From: Embiotoca jacksoni
Taxonomy: Eukaryota > Chordata > Actinopteri > Embiotocidae
Direction of reading: 5' to 3'
DNA: 64,000 nt
NCBI GenBank assembly: GCA_022577435.1
Contig: JAKOON010000013.1
Location: forward strand, 18,688,012-18,752,011
Each line of letters opens with the position of its first letter. The stretch's first letter is position 1. Below are positions 23,190 to 35,989 of this stretch, one piece after another. Below the pieces are notes generated by a model. That model saw nothing but the letters and a program-made list of their open reading frames with translations. It was not told the DNA's origin and did no database searches. Position numbers and translations under genes: made by a program.

Positions 23190-23410
23190 CTCTACCAACC
23201 TGGTATCACGCTTAAGATTGTGATACACCCGACAGGCTGTCGGGTGTATCACACACTTAGGTGTATCACACTAAGAGGACATCGTGTCTATGTCACGTTT
23301 TGCCTACCTTGGCCTGAAAAAGTGTATGATCATAGACAGGAGATTGGGGTGGTTGGATGGAACAAAAACAGGACATTCACCCAGATTAATCTACGAGGAA
23401 GCAAAAATAG
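23190..23410. repeat. Dispersed repeat with a perfect 33-bp palindrome
   Basis: 23220-23252 is GTGATACACCCGACAG, then one G, then its exact reverse complement. A third GTGTATCACAC follows at 23261-23271. The surrounding sequence (a TGGTATCACGCTTAAG block, then GTGTCTATGTCACGTTTTGC) matches, in reverse, sequence at about 57.85-57.95 kb and in part at 2.12 kb. The palindrome thus seems to be a rearranged part of a repeat family. Confidence 0.7.
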
Positions 23411-23772
23411 GTAAAATGATGTACAGTAAGTAATGACATCAAAACGCTTTATTTCCCCTGTACCACAGAAAAGAACTCCTCCTGTGTGTCTTTGGATCTT
23501 TTTGGGAGGTTTAAGACACTTGTCATGCACATGTGACTGAAATTCAATAAGCATAAAAGGGCCTTTATGCTACAAGTACATGATTTAAACAGATTAATTT
23601 ACTGTATATGAGTAGATCTCCATGTTATATCCAAACAGTGGGGTTATCACTCTGTATTTTGTGTGGCTCATAATATTCAGGAGGATTGAATCTCAATCAT
23701 TCATGATCATGCAATTAATGCTCGGTATCAAAATCCAACTGAATATCTTTTTTTTTCATTTCTCGTTTTGTT

Positions 23773-23776
<4 letters not shown>

Positions 23777-23824
<48 letters not shown>
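23777..23824. repeat. (GT)n microsatellite
   Basis: A 48-bp uninterrupted GT tract. Confidence 0.97.
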
Positions 23825-23825
<1 letters not shown>

Positions 23826-26800
23826 TTGTCATCACTTACGTGGCTGATCAACCTCTTCCTTGTTTGAGAGGCATATTCTGAGACACTACTTTGAAACAAA
23901 ACAATAAAGATCTGAGGAATAGGAAAACAAATGTCTCTGTTCAGGAATTCAAAAAGCGCTGTAATTAAATGACTTTGCCAAAAAAGGTCACTATATGACG
24001 TTTACAAGACAACAAGTCAATGTCCTTGACAACCCTTCTTTAAAGCTAGCATCGATAAAGACATCAGCAGAGATGAAAAAAACATTTCTACATTCTTTCT
24101 TACTTTCACAAATAATGATTGAATATGAAAAGAATCCAGCACATTGCTGTACATCTTGATTAAATGCATTAAAACGAGCACAACAAGCTTTCAGCATATG
24201 ACATTTCTTTCATGACTTTGGTTAAGCATTACAGTTTGATTCGCTGTATAACATGGTGGTTAACTTCTTCCATGTGATGGGACACTGGAGATCAAAGATC
24301 TTGAATCATTACAATAACCCTATAATTTCCCAAGAGGAGAGGCATCTCAACATGCACATGTATTTCAAATTATCTCACAGCTGATGCTAACCATGAACAG
24401 ATCCTGTGACATCAGTGTAAATAATCAAGAGCCTTATGATCTGGGCTTCAGCCACAGAGGAAGATGACAGGAGATCAAAATTAAAGGGTATAACAATCTT
24501 CATTTCACTGACATGTTTGATATCAATAACCCAATCTACAGTGCAAATACTTCTGCAGTGCTATCATACAGTAACACCAAGTAAACTCACCTATAATAGG
24601 AAATGTAACTCAGCAAAATGTCAGCTAGAAGCATGTGATACCACTGTCTGCTAAACGATTACCCTTATTGGAGAACTGTGACAAGGACAAGTGAATACAT
24701 CCCATGGCAACTGTTGACTTTTTCAGCAAATCTGAACAAAAAACTTGATTCTGTTTGAAACAGAACCTACAGATAAAGGTGATATACTCAAACAAATGAC
24801 ACATACAGTTTACATTTTGTGCTCATTTTCATAAATTTGATCATTAAAGATAACAGAAAGGTCACATGGAAAGATAAAAGCAACTCTACATTTATCACAC
24901 CTTCAAATCCATATAATTAGAATCAAGGGTTCTAGATTAGGGAGCCAATGTTAAGAACCTCTGACAGGTAGAACTTGTGTTATTTAAACCTCTGATATCT
25001 AATGTATGATGCTTTCTTTGCCACTGAACTGTGTGGTATCATCATTCTAAATAAACCGTCTTTTTTTTTTTTTACAGATAGGATACATATATACTTATTT
25101 GATGACAGTACATTTCCATGAACAGTGACATTGCATCTCTTCATCTTTTTCACATTTGAGGCACTGATCTGGAATATTTGGATTGAACTTGTGGAGTTAG
25201 ATGCAGTAACATTACTGTGCACAGTAAATGTTTGAATCTGGTATTTATAGTTGAAGTTCGAGAGTGTAAACAACTGTGTCTTTTACTTGCTGACAAATGC
25301 TGCAAATGAGGAAGTGGCAGAACAGAGGACAGACGTTTGGTAATTACCATTAAATGCTCTTCTTCTAATGCTAAATGATGTGCGTGCATAGTGTTGAGTG
25401 GCTTGCTGAATAGAATTTCAACACGTGACTCAAAACGTATCTGCACATGGCAGATGACACATGATCAACCCACATACACCGGAGATAGACGTGTTTGTTT
25501 CTGACATGCTAGACTGAAAATTACTGTCGTAATTTCTTGTTGAAACAATTGTGACAACTTCAGAATCCTAAGAGTGCATCATGGTGAAAATAAATGACTC
25601 TCCTTTCAGTCAAACTTGCCAACTCCATGTCCTTTTTCCACAGGCCTCCATCAGTGCCAGCTGAAAGGCAGCTATCAGCAAAGCACGTTAGAAATAGCCA
25701 ACCATCAACAAAACACATACAATCTCCGCGTTTGTGCAGTTATTTCTCCTTACAACACACATCCATTACTAAAGTGCAACTGTATCATATTGGTTTAAGT
25801 AATGAAGAGACCCTTATTATCGTCTCTTTAGCTGCTGAGTGAGCCGACTTTTGTCGTTTTCCCAGTCGTCAGTTGTGTGCAGTGAAAACCAGTGCATAAA
25901 ATTTAGATTAAATACCCTATTGAAGATCAGCTCAAACTTCACCCTGCTGACTGTCTTGTGCTTCAGAGGGATGCTGGTGTCTACCCTCATAACGTCAGGG
26001 TTCACTTACAGGAGCCTACATTCATCAAAACGAACCTAATGCATAAATTCTATAGTCACATGATCCACTGATGGATCTCCAGTGTGGTTCTTTACATCTG
26101 AAAAGTCTTCATTTTTTTCAGTTTTTAAATGCTCTATAATTAATACTTAATTTCACATTGTCATAAAAAAAAAAAATCTAAATTCATGGCTGACCAAATA
26201 GCTGTTTTATGGTGTGCTCATTTAATCATTTTTAATAGTCTGTGGCCATGCTGATGTGTCCAAAACACTACATTCCTCTGAGCTCTAACTTTACTGCACA
26301 AACAGAAAAGTTACCGGACAAAACCCTTTATGACTTTTAATTACATGATTTTGCTTTACGTAATTTTGATTCATAAATCTATCCCGTTGGGCATTGTCGC
26401 TGGAGGCCCCATTAATGGCTGGTGTGCTGACTGTCACGATGCAGCCGTGACTAATGATGCAGTAAATTAAAAAAATTCTTCACGCACATGTTTACTAAAT
26501 TAAAGCTACTTTTAACAGAGGTGATCGTTTAGGGGATATTAATTTCAAAAATAAATTGGCAAAATCATGAGATGCACTGATAAAGATGATCAACCAGCAC
26601 GACAAAGGACGCACAGTGATGGACAGAATCATGGGTAGAAATATGTTGTAGATGAAGGGACAGGCAGCATGACCGCAGACTATTTCATACTTTGGGAGCC
26701 CTCTGCTTGACTTTATTCCATGCTGCAGGCAGTTGTCATCTGCCTCCCTCCACTGACTTCCCTCCAGCCCTCAACTCAGACTAATCGAGCTGCTTGTCCT

Positions 26801-29479
26801 GACTGTAATCTCCCATCGCAGCCACAGAGAGCTCTGCAGTTCTTCGCCCTGACTGATCCATTCAGCTGGAGTTTCATCATTTTTCTCTTCTGTTAATGTC
26901 CTTTTGAATTCATTACACTTACATTTTCATTCTTCCTTGATCACCTTCCTCGCTCAGTATTTGTCATTTTAACAAACACTTTCACACCGTATCGAACTTT
27001 TCACAAGCAGTAAAAGGACAAAGGTTCTGTAAAAGACCTGAAGACAAAAGGATTCCTTTGTTTATTTTGCATCACACTGTGTGGAAATAGAGTGATTATT
27101 TTAGATCATATAAACAGCTTATAAAATACAGTAAACCAATAAATACTGCTTATTCATGAGTTATAATGTGCTCTTTATTTCCAGGATTTAAAAAAATAAA
27201 TAAAACTGACAACAAGCTGACTTCTGAACATCCCCTGAAAATTGAGTATTGTTTAAAATTGAATGCCGCAGTAAATCAGGTCTGCACTTAAAGCTAAATA
27301 AAATTATACTTTATTGTGAAATACAACCATAAAATCTGAAGTAAATGGAAGTTTATGTAATGCATAAATCAGCAGATTTAGTGGTTGGGACAATTATACA
27401 TAGTAAGTTTGATGTTGATGGACTTTGTTTCTATCTCGCTGCCACAAGATGGCAACCCTTCCTTTGTCACCACATGAACATCCCATTAGTTCTCTACATC
27501 CAGATTTCCTGTACACAATGCATTCAAACTGGAACTGAATTACTTAAAATTGTGTTTTTCTTTTCTTTTGAACTTCTTTTCTTTACATATGTACTTTGAA
27601 TGTATTACTTCTTTCTAAAATGCATGATTGCAAAGCAATAAAATTTGTTTCAAATACATTGTAGGAGTTGCTCCCAGATTAAAAGCAGTGCACACTGTTT
27701 GATGAATAGTTCACAATTAAGAATAAAAAAAACGAACTAAATATGAACAGCAGTTTTCCAATGATTTGGCATGAGGCTGTAATTACAATGTTAGACAGGG
27801 TTAAAGCAACTGTTGGTTGGCTGGACTACAAAACATAGCTTGGTAGGGGCTCATCATTTCTTTTAAAAGGCAATCATTACAAAGAACTCTGGAAGCACAC
27901 TTTTGAGGTGCAAGCACATAATTTGGATGCTTTGACTATAATGTACGATCTGCGCGTCGCACTGAGCAATCCTGATGTACTCTTCTTAGTCACTTTACAA
28001 AGAAACAGAACATGAAATACTAAACACCATCCTAAACCTCCCTTCAATATCATGTCTGATTTATATCCAAATCTATTTCTGTACTGAGAGACCGCCCGGG
28101 CCCGAATATTAGCTGTCAGCACTTGTGACTTGTTTTTGTTTATTTGGATGTAAGACTAGTTGCCTGCGGCAATAAATTAAGTTTATTAGTATCTAACATT
28201 ATTCTGTGACTGACGCATTGCTTGAAACTTTCAACATGATCCCGGTAAAATAAACTCCACCTCCTGCTCTTTAAGTCACTGGTAAAAAAAGGTTTTCATA
28301 CAAATAGTCAGATAAGCTGGGACAATTTGCTCTTTTTAGTTGAAGACACATTTCTCATTTGTAGAAGTGGTGTGAATGTCTAACACTGTGAGAGCTCTCT
28401 TCGTCTGAGCCAGCTGAATCATTCACCCTGGACTCCACAGCGAGTTATCATATCCTGACTGTGGAATTGCTTGCAGATGACACAGCAGCGACCTGGTAGG
28501 AGAGGTCCATGTTGACTAAAATAGTGTGAATCACTCCTGGCAGAAGAATCAGTGCTAATGCTATTCTCTTTCATTTCCTTTCATAAGCACAAATTAGATC
28601 AACATCTCGGAGATGTAAAAGCTAATGTGTTCAGACTGCTGGTGATTTCCCCAGAACTCAACCTCAGCCCCAGCGAACTACTACATTACTCACACCACTT
28701 CCACTTCCCATTACGCCTTGTGTCATGCGCTCATGAACGACTTGACTCCACAGGATGACCTCATGTGTGGAGGCAAGTGACTATGAATGCTCTTTTGAGA
28801 CATTTTAATAGTACAGGCTATGACACACATCCACTGATTTGCAGCACTTGAGGAACTGAGAAGTTGAATAGAATAAGTGTTTTACTTCATTTAGCACAAA
28901 TACATACTCCAAATTAATTCATTTATTTCTTGTTTTCTTTGTGCATCTATTAATAACTTTGTACTGTGCTTTAAGGTCTGACATGGCCAAGATTAACCAG
29001 CTCAGAGGCCCTAAATTCTAATTATTTAGGAAAATCACACATTGGAGCACAAAACTGAAATAATAAAGATCTTAATGCTTGTTTTTGACACATGAAGTCT
29101 CTTCAGGACAGGCACTGGTGATCAGAATAAAGGGGCACTTGTTTCTTAAGGCCATTAAAAGTCAGTTATTCTTAGGCTTTGATGGTGTAGCTGTTTTGGA
29201 CCATGCCAATGTAACAAATTTTCATTTTAATTTAATTTTAGACGCTAAGCCTTTAATTTTCCAGGGTCCTGAAGTTTTGGGCCACCAGAGTCTTTGCCTG
29301 CCTTGCCCAGCTGGTAAACCAGCCTTGGGTATGATGATAATTAGAGGCACATTGGTGGGAATAATGTGATTATTGTGGTCATACTTGCACATTCTTTACT
29401 TATGACTCTGTATAAATAAAGTACTTGTGAAATTAAACCGTCCTCTTTGTCCTGTGGTTTCATTCACTTCACGGCCAGA

Positions 29480-30116
29480 GTTGGCTTTCTCACCCTCCTG
29501 ACTTCACTGAGCCAGTGGTCCGGCCCGACCGGGACACCAACCAGCATCACTTCACCTCTCCACGTTTCCAAGTCGCAGCCAGCGGAGGATCCCGTCCTCC
29601 TCTCTCCGCTCATTGGTGACACGAGACGCCCGTCACGAGGAGCCTGCTCCGGGGCATTCCCTATCCGCGTGCTCCGTCGGAAGTGCTCGTGCTTTCCCTT
29701 CGCTCCATTGGACCGAGGCGCTGTCGGTCGGTCGGTCGGTCGGTCGGGCTCCCTCACGTCGAGCGCTGTCCGCCTCTCCGGCTCCGTGTCTGCTGAGACC
29801 GCCGTCGTATTGGTTGCTGGAAGCAGCAGCGACCAGGGCAGAAAAGAAGACCCCCACCATGATGAAGAACGGGCTCCCGCGGCGCTCGAAGAATGCCTTG
29901 GCTTTTAAATCATTTTGACCTGTTTTAAAAAAACAAAAAAACCACACATTTTTTTTTCCCTAAATATTCGGGATGGTACCATCACGTCTCCGTGTACCTT
30001 CAGTGCTTTCATCCGACACCGTGGTCCGCAAGGGGGATCTATGCCTGACTTCTCTTAATAGCCATTTTTTGCAGACAAAGAGAGCAGTTGAATAAAGCCT
30101 TTCAGAAGGCACACGG
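29480..30116 (+). promoter_or_regulatory. socs5: CpG-rich island, probable SOCS5 promoter and noncoding first exon
   Basis: GC and CpG content rise sharply from about 29500 to about 29870 against an AT-rich background. The island includes a CGGT tandem tract (29727-29748). A donor-like CACACGG/GTAAGA sits at 30116/30117. Mammalian SOCS5 has its complete frame in the last exon, preceded by noncoding sequence, and the coding exon here has an acceptor at 35970. This island is therefore the natural start of that transcript. The exact transcription start and first-exon borders are inferred. Just downstream (30.26-30.35 kb) is a GCTAAC/GCTAGC-rich stretch. Confidence 0.55.
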
Positions 30117-31739
30117 GTAAGATATGAATTCCAGAAACAAACTATTACTTGACCAGCATGTCTCGTGTGTCTACTCGGCACCTCCAAGCATCACACCACC
30201 ACCACCTGCTTCATTTGTAAAAAAAAAAAATTAAAAAATTGTCGATTTCTTTCAGAAGCTAACATGCTAACAGCCGCTAGCCAGTCAGTTAGCCAAAGCT
30301 AACCCGAACGCTAGAAACCCATTCTGGGGAATGCTAACAGTTAGCATTTCTGACAGCTCGTAAGCCTGACCCGTAACTTAACGATATCTGTTGCCAACTA
30401 ACACTTGAGATATTTCAAACTTGTTTCTGTCAAATATTATACATCTGACGGGAGTTACCAAAGCAAGCTTGGCACATGTAAGCTTGGATAACGTTTACCT
30501 TCGCGTCTGTAGGCTCATTTAACGGTGTGGTGAGGCTGGCTGTGGGTCGTTAACGGGTTAGCAAGTCGGCTAACTTGGCTGCGACCAGAGAAAAGTGGGG
30601 CCTCCACAACCCTCAAAGGCCCTCAACAGCTCCTCTAGAGCAGCCAGGAAAACCTTAGAGCTCCACAGTCGTGGCGTCTATTGACAAAAAGGGTCAAACA
30701 TCCTTGTGGTCTTTCGTGGGAGCTCACATTAGTAGAGCTGCTGTACACGTTCATCTGTGACCAGGTTACATTGAAACGTGGGACAGCGTTGAACTGTAGG
30801 ATAAATGAAGGTGTTCGGGTTAGGGTGACTCTTTCTATGTTCAAATACGTGTTAAGATATGGTTTTGATGTTCAATTGAGCTGGCTAATAAATGTTTTAA
30901 ACTGCCCTGCATGTTTTTGATTATATTTGTACTGTAAGCGACTAACAAAGCTACACCAGGGTAAAATGATTATCATACAAACACCATGTTAATGCACATT
31001 TGAAGAACAATGCATTATTGAGTTTCAGGAATATGAATGCATATTCTGCCTCAATTTGAAAGGTTTATCTTTAGGCACTAATCGATTATGTGTCAGTTTT
31101 GCAAAGGGTAGAAAGATGTATCATTTACCGCATCAACATTTCTATGAAAACTTGTAATATTTGTTCAGATTTAAATGATAGCAGTACGAGTCAGTGTGTT
31201 GTATCAGTTATTTACGGACCCTTTATGGCTCTCTGCCATCTTGCATATCTTTCAGAATGTAAAGCGCTGCAAATATCTCATTAACTCTGGTCTGGTCTGA
31301 GCAGAGAAGGCGTCCTCCCTTAATCTTGTCCTCTCTCCAGCCGTCTCTTAGATCAGTATGATCCCCAGGAGAATGGGTGTGTTGGGCTGCCGGAGACCAG
31401 AAGTAGCCTAGTTCTGTTTCAGGACAGCTCAAAATGGATGTGGACTGGCTTGCACTATTGGTGTGGCCATTGTTATCAATAGCAACAGTCATAGAGTTGT
31501 TAAGGAGGACTCTCACTTTTAAATGAGCTGAAAATTCATAGTTGTAGACAGAAATCTGCAATATGGGATGCCCCTGTGTTGTGTGTCGCCTTGTAGGTGA
31601 CGTGTATGCTCATTATGACAAGTGTTGAACTTCATTACAGCAAAGTCATAACATGGTTCGGCTATTCAGACATACAGTTGTTGGACAACTGTCTTTACAT
31701 GAATTAAATGCACTGACCTGAAAGGTAGTGATTCATAGT

Positions 31740-32062
31740 AGAGCTTAAATGATTGACTCGTCAAGTAAATGATCAACAGAAAATGTATCACCAACTAGTT
31801 TGATATTTGATAATTCTATCTGAATATTGTTTTTCATGAAAAAAATGCAGACATTCTCTGTTTTCAGCTCCTGAAATGTGACAACTCTCTGGTTCTTGTT
31901 GGATGGGACAGAACAAGACAATTCAGGCTGCACTGTTGGCTTTAGGAAATACTGATCAACATTTTTCATTATTTTCTGACTTTAAAGACCAAACAATAAA
32001 TTGATCAATAAAATAATTGATAACGTAATCAATAATGAGGAAAGGGATTAGTTGCAGCACTA
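31740..32062 (-). repeat. Decayed dispersed repeat (TTGATCAATAAAATAATTGAT type)
   Basis: Blocks include GATCAACAGAAAATG, CAGCTCCTGAAATGTGA, CTCTCTGGTTCTTG, AAATACTGATCAACATTTTTC, AAAGACCAAACAATAAATTG and a terminal GGATTAGTTGCAGC. In reverse this is the order of a common fish repeat that opens with a GCAGC/TAATC motif. A + strand relative is at 51.14-51.35 kb. Confidence 0.6.
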
Positions 32063-32547
32063 ATTTATGAATACCAGTTGTCACTGTGCAACTTAAAGAA
32101 TATGTCTGTTCTTGTCAGCTCAATCTTTTGAATTCTTGAATACATTTTATCAATGGAGAGTTAAGCTTTGAAAAGGTGTCAGAGTTGACGTGGCTAAAAT
32201 AGACAGACAAACTGTTATGTGGTTATTTGTTCAAAGTGTGCGCATGTGGAGTATCGTCCGCAATGTGGTGGAGAGTTCAGATGGTATTATGCTTGGAGAC
32301 AATTAATAGTAGTATAATTTCACTAATAGTTTTTGAGAACCTGTTCCTATTTAGTCATGATTGTTCTTAACTGTAACTTGTCATTGTTTGTATTTTTGAG
32401 CTGATTAGCAAGATGATGGGCAAAATACATCAACCCGGGTGGAAAATCCAGGCTCTCGAGATGCTGCTGATATGACTTTAGTCTCACAGTTCCAGTTTAT
32501 CTTGTAGGAAAGAGACAGCAGGGTGTGGACACACAGTTTTAGTTTGT

Positions 32548-32778
32548 ACTGGGGCTGGGCAATGTGGACAAAATAAAACAATATCCCAATATTTTGACAA
32601 AGTACATCATGTCAATATTGTTGGAATGACTCTTGTCATTAGTCTGATGAAATGGATGAAATATAGCCTTTAAATATTAAAGATAAAATGTACTGCAGAT
32701 ATTCAAGATCAAAGATGATATCTTGTCTCATAACACAATATTGATATAATATTAAGATATTTTCCTGCCCTAGTTTGA
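32548..32778. repeat. Decayed MITE-like repeat with GGGCTGGGCAAT opening
   Basis: Opens GGGGCTGGGCAATGTGG and closes AAGATATTTTCCTGCCCTAG, which is a loose inverted repeat. The interior is ATATTG/CAATAT-rich with GATATCTTGTCTCAT, typical of the TGGGCAATAT repeats of vertebrates. A weaker relative begins at about 7677. Confidence 0.55.
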
Positions 32779-33389
32779 TTATAGTGACGGTTGTTTGCCG
32801 TCTAAAATTGAATTGACTTAATCGTTGTCATGTTGTCCCTTTGATGAAATGTTTGAGTGTCTGTTTAAGTTGAGCAGTTTGACCTTAAAGTATTTTATAT
32901 GTGAGTCTATTAGTGTGCTATCCTGCTACAAGACTGAAATCTTACTTATGACTAAAAGGGCCATTCCTGGTATGTTTGAAGATGTATAGAATACTACGAC
33001 TTGAATGATAATTTTGATATGATTTACCTTTAAAAAAAACTCGTGAATTTTTGTGATCAAGTCTAAATATTTGTTAGTAGTTTGCTGTAAAATTGGTCAA
33101 TTGGTCAAATTTGCAAGTCGAAGAACAGAAAAAACCCCCGTTATAGTCCTAAAAGTGCCGTAGCTTTACAAAATAGAATTTAAATTGATATTTTGACCAC
33201 TAGAATTCTCTGGAGGAACTGATTAATCACGTAGTCTATAAAACATCAGAAAACAAAAAATGGCACATCTCGCAGCACAAATGCAATGCCATCAAACAGT
33301 CACTTAAATTGTAATTCAACTACGAGAGACCTCTCCATATGACTACGTAATGAAACCATTTATTTACCAGGTTTTGACAAAGATTTTAG

Positions 33390-33720
33390 TGCAGACTCAC
33401 ACCGTGTGTGATTGCGGCCTGTGCAAATCTTTGCAGTGCACTCTGCAGGAGGGCGTCTGAGCCTTCCCCGGTAAGGAGTCCTGAGACCCCCGGTGGAGCT
33501 GGGGAGGCAGTGGGTGCCTGCAAGATGAGCCGGAGGAACAACGAGGAAGGGCCGCCATATTTGAATGAATTGAGGCGTAATAGAATGTGTGACGCATGCA
33601 GTTCTTGGATAAATGGGAGGCAGGAGGAGGAGGAAGGTGTGAGTGAATCGGGCTCAGTCTCATTGTTGAGTTGCAGTAAAGTTTTTAAGGCCGAGTGGAG
33701 CAGCAGATTCTTACATTGAG
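33390..33720 (+). other. GC-rich patch in the SOCS5 intron, possible alternative exon
   Basis: A block richer in GC than the rest of the intron. TTTGCAG at 33430-33436 could act as acceptor and CCCCG/GTAAGG at 33470/33471 as donor, giving a possible 34-bp exon. GCCGCCATATTTG at about 33551 resembles a YY1 site. A 103-codon open frame crosses the block but matches nothing I know. Exon status is speculative. Confidence 0.25.
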
Positions 33721-35970
33721 AAGCTGAAACCCTCAAATGTTTTGGATTGCATAATCGATTAATCAACCTGCTGAATGTGCAGCTCTAAGTATAGCTTAAC
33801 CAAGATTTGCTTAGTTGGCACAATATTATTCAGGCATCATGGTGCAACTGTAGCTCTATACAGTGGATACTTCGCTTAACATCAGGAACTATTGGAGCTT
33901 GTATCAGAGCTTGTACTATGGACACAGTGTAGGCGATTATGGCATCCACCTTTTCCTGTTCCGTTTGATAAAAGCATTCGAAGTCTGTGGTTCTTTGTTA
34001 GTGCAGCACTGATCAGCTGACAGCAATCATGAAAAAAAATTGTTTTGGACATTAGTAAGGTCACATGTTACACAGGGGTGAGCAAAAGGACTAATGGTAA
34101 TCTTAAGTGACAACATAATGTCATTCAAGTAATAACAACTTTTTGTTTTTAAATTCTAAATTGAATAATTGCTCATTCCATTAAAATATGGCTTCAATTA
34201 GAAAAACATGCATTTTATATTTCAGATGTTTAATGATTAGTATTTTGACCAACAACTGATAATAGTTATTGACAAATTGTATTACTAAATTACAAAGGAA
34301 TGCATTTCATCTTTGCAGTGGTGGGTTTCTGCCCAGTGGTGCAGATTAGTAATTCAAAAAACCATCACTGCAACATGACAAGCAATTGCAAGGCCAACAT
34401 TTAAAAATGAAGAACATTTAAAGTATAAGCAAGATTATCTGCCATTTTCCACGATTGATATTAATGACCAGGTTACTATGGAAGCAGATACTGTAGGAAA
34501 AATGAATAAAAAAAAAAAAAATTGAATTTAGATGCATCGTAACTGATGATGATTCAGTAATCTAGTTGTGGCCGCAGCACAGAGCAGCTTGCTAAATATA
34601 AGTATTTCCAGTGAGAAAGAGTGAGTGGATTGCAGTGATGACATAGGATTCATTGTTTAGAGCACAGATGAGGTTTTAAACGCACCCTTGAAACAAACAA
34701 ACCAGCTTAGTGATTTGGACTTTGAACCCAATTTAGTTTTTAGTGTAATTAACTTGCAGCATGCAGATGTTACAATGATGGAATCGGTCAGGGAACGGTT
34801 CCTTAAATGTGAGCTTGCTAAACTGACATTTGGTGCCGGAAAGCCTGTGAAGGATTACTTTGCTTTAGATGCTGATCATTTCCAGTTTATCATTGGAAGC
34901 CAGAGGTGATCGAATCAGGGAGGAAAGGCAGTTGCGATGGATTTTTATTTATTTTTTACTGGCACGGTCCCTTTAGAGAATTAAAGAAATGGAGCACATG
35001 TCACATGTATCGATAATGTTTATATGGAAGGCTGTTTTAATGATGTGGTCTGTCAGAGACATCATGAGGAATTTTATGATCGACATAGAACTGCCCTCAA
35101 CAAATCAACTTAATCAGACGTGCTGAAGGCCAATCTGGTTTTCTTTGCATCACATAACTGTCATAGCTGACAGTGGAGATAAGCATGTCTTAAACTTCAT
35201 GTTGGATTTTGTTGCATTGTTGTCTTTTTACGTAACTCATTTCTACGAAAAAAAGGAACAGAAATATTTGTATGAAGACTTGCAAAGCTGTTCTGTTGAA
35301 GACATTTTGCATAATTGCTAGTTTTTCAGGTGTCTCACTGTATGCTGCAGTTATGTTGATTTACTCCCAGTAGCAACATGTGTACCCCAATAAATCCATA
35401 AAGTGAGGATACTCCGTCAGAAACAGGAAGGGAAATGCAGCATTATGGAGCCCTTGGAGACTTCGTGCTATGCAGGGCCACCTACCTGTGGTGACACTGT
35501 AAAATGTTAATCATTCGAATGCAGTCTGGTGCGACTACCTTCAAATCCCTGTCAAATTCTAGCAGAGTGATAAATCAGCAGCATATGTGCATGTACATGT
35601 GCCCTGTCTGCTGCTGCTGCTGTTACAGGGAAAGTTTTTGGTCAGGTCTAGACTGGCTCTGTAATACAGTACATACCAGCAGATCAGCTGTGAGCAGATC
35701 CTGGGTTCATTTATAGCCGTGGCCTTGTGTCCCTGCACGTCTGCCTGGCAACTCCTAACTCTGCTGTTCCAACGACTCAAGCTCAGCCACCTCTCAGACA
35801 CTTTGGCCCCGTTATACTCTCACCATGTCTAATTACTAGATACACAGAAGGCTGGGGAATTTAACTGTAGGACATTCCCTATGTAGCTTGTAACTCAGTG
35901 TTAAATGCAGGTGCCGTTGCGAGAGTTCTTCACCTGTGGCTTTATCAGCTTTGTCTCCTGTTCTTTTCAG

Positions 35971-35989
35971 GTCCCAGGGGCTCCTGTTA
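35971..35989 (+). other. socs5: SOCS5 coding-exon 5'UTR segment
   Basis: Nineteen bases lie between the acceptor TTCTTTTCAG (ending 35970) and the ATG at 35990. The frame is open upstream of the ATG, but that part is intron-like and lacks family similarity. The ATG gives MKKVGNMW, matching the known SOCS5 N-terminus. Confidence 0.7.

Larger units (their letters stand above)
22261..29440. other. Intergenic region between RHOQ and SOCS5, no gene seen
   Basis: About 7.2 kb of AT-rich sequence. It holds a palindrome-bearing repeat (23.19-23.41 kb), a GT tract (23777-23824) and short unremarkable ORFs. I looked for PIGF (multipass membrane protein) and CRIPT (cysteine-rich, CxxC motifs), which lie here in mammals, and found no matching peptide on either strand. 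AATAAA at 29415-29420 has no recognisable gene upstream. Confidence 0.6.
30117..35970 (+). other. Probable SOCS5 5' intron (5.9 kb)
   Basis: Runs from the donor-like GTAAGA at 30117 to a good acceptor (pyrimidine tract and TTTTCAG) ending at 35970. It contains two decayed repeats (31.74-32.06 and 32.55-32.78 kb) and a GC-richer patch (33.4-33.7 kb) that may hold an alternative exon. The rest is AT-rich and shows no coding signal. Confidence 0.5.

Noticed and set aside
22261..29440. PIGF or CRIPT exons expected by synteny
   Set aside because: No CxxC-rich CRIPT-like peptide and no PIGF-like peptide seen in any frame.
29447..29908. 153-codon open frame in the CpG island
   Set aside because: High GC lowers stop frequency; the peptide has no recognisable domain, and the island is better explained as the SOCS5 promoter and leader.
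35936..35989. Upstream extension of the SOCS5 frame
   Set aside because: It starts at a non-ATG codon, includes the polypyrimidine tract and acceptor, and lacks family similarity; the ATG at 35990 matches known SOCS5.
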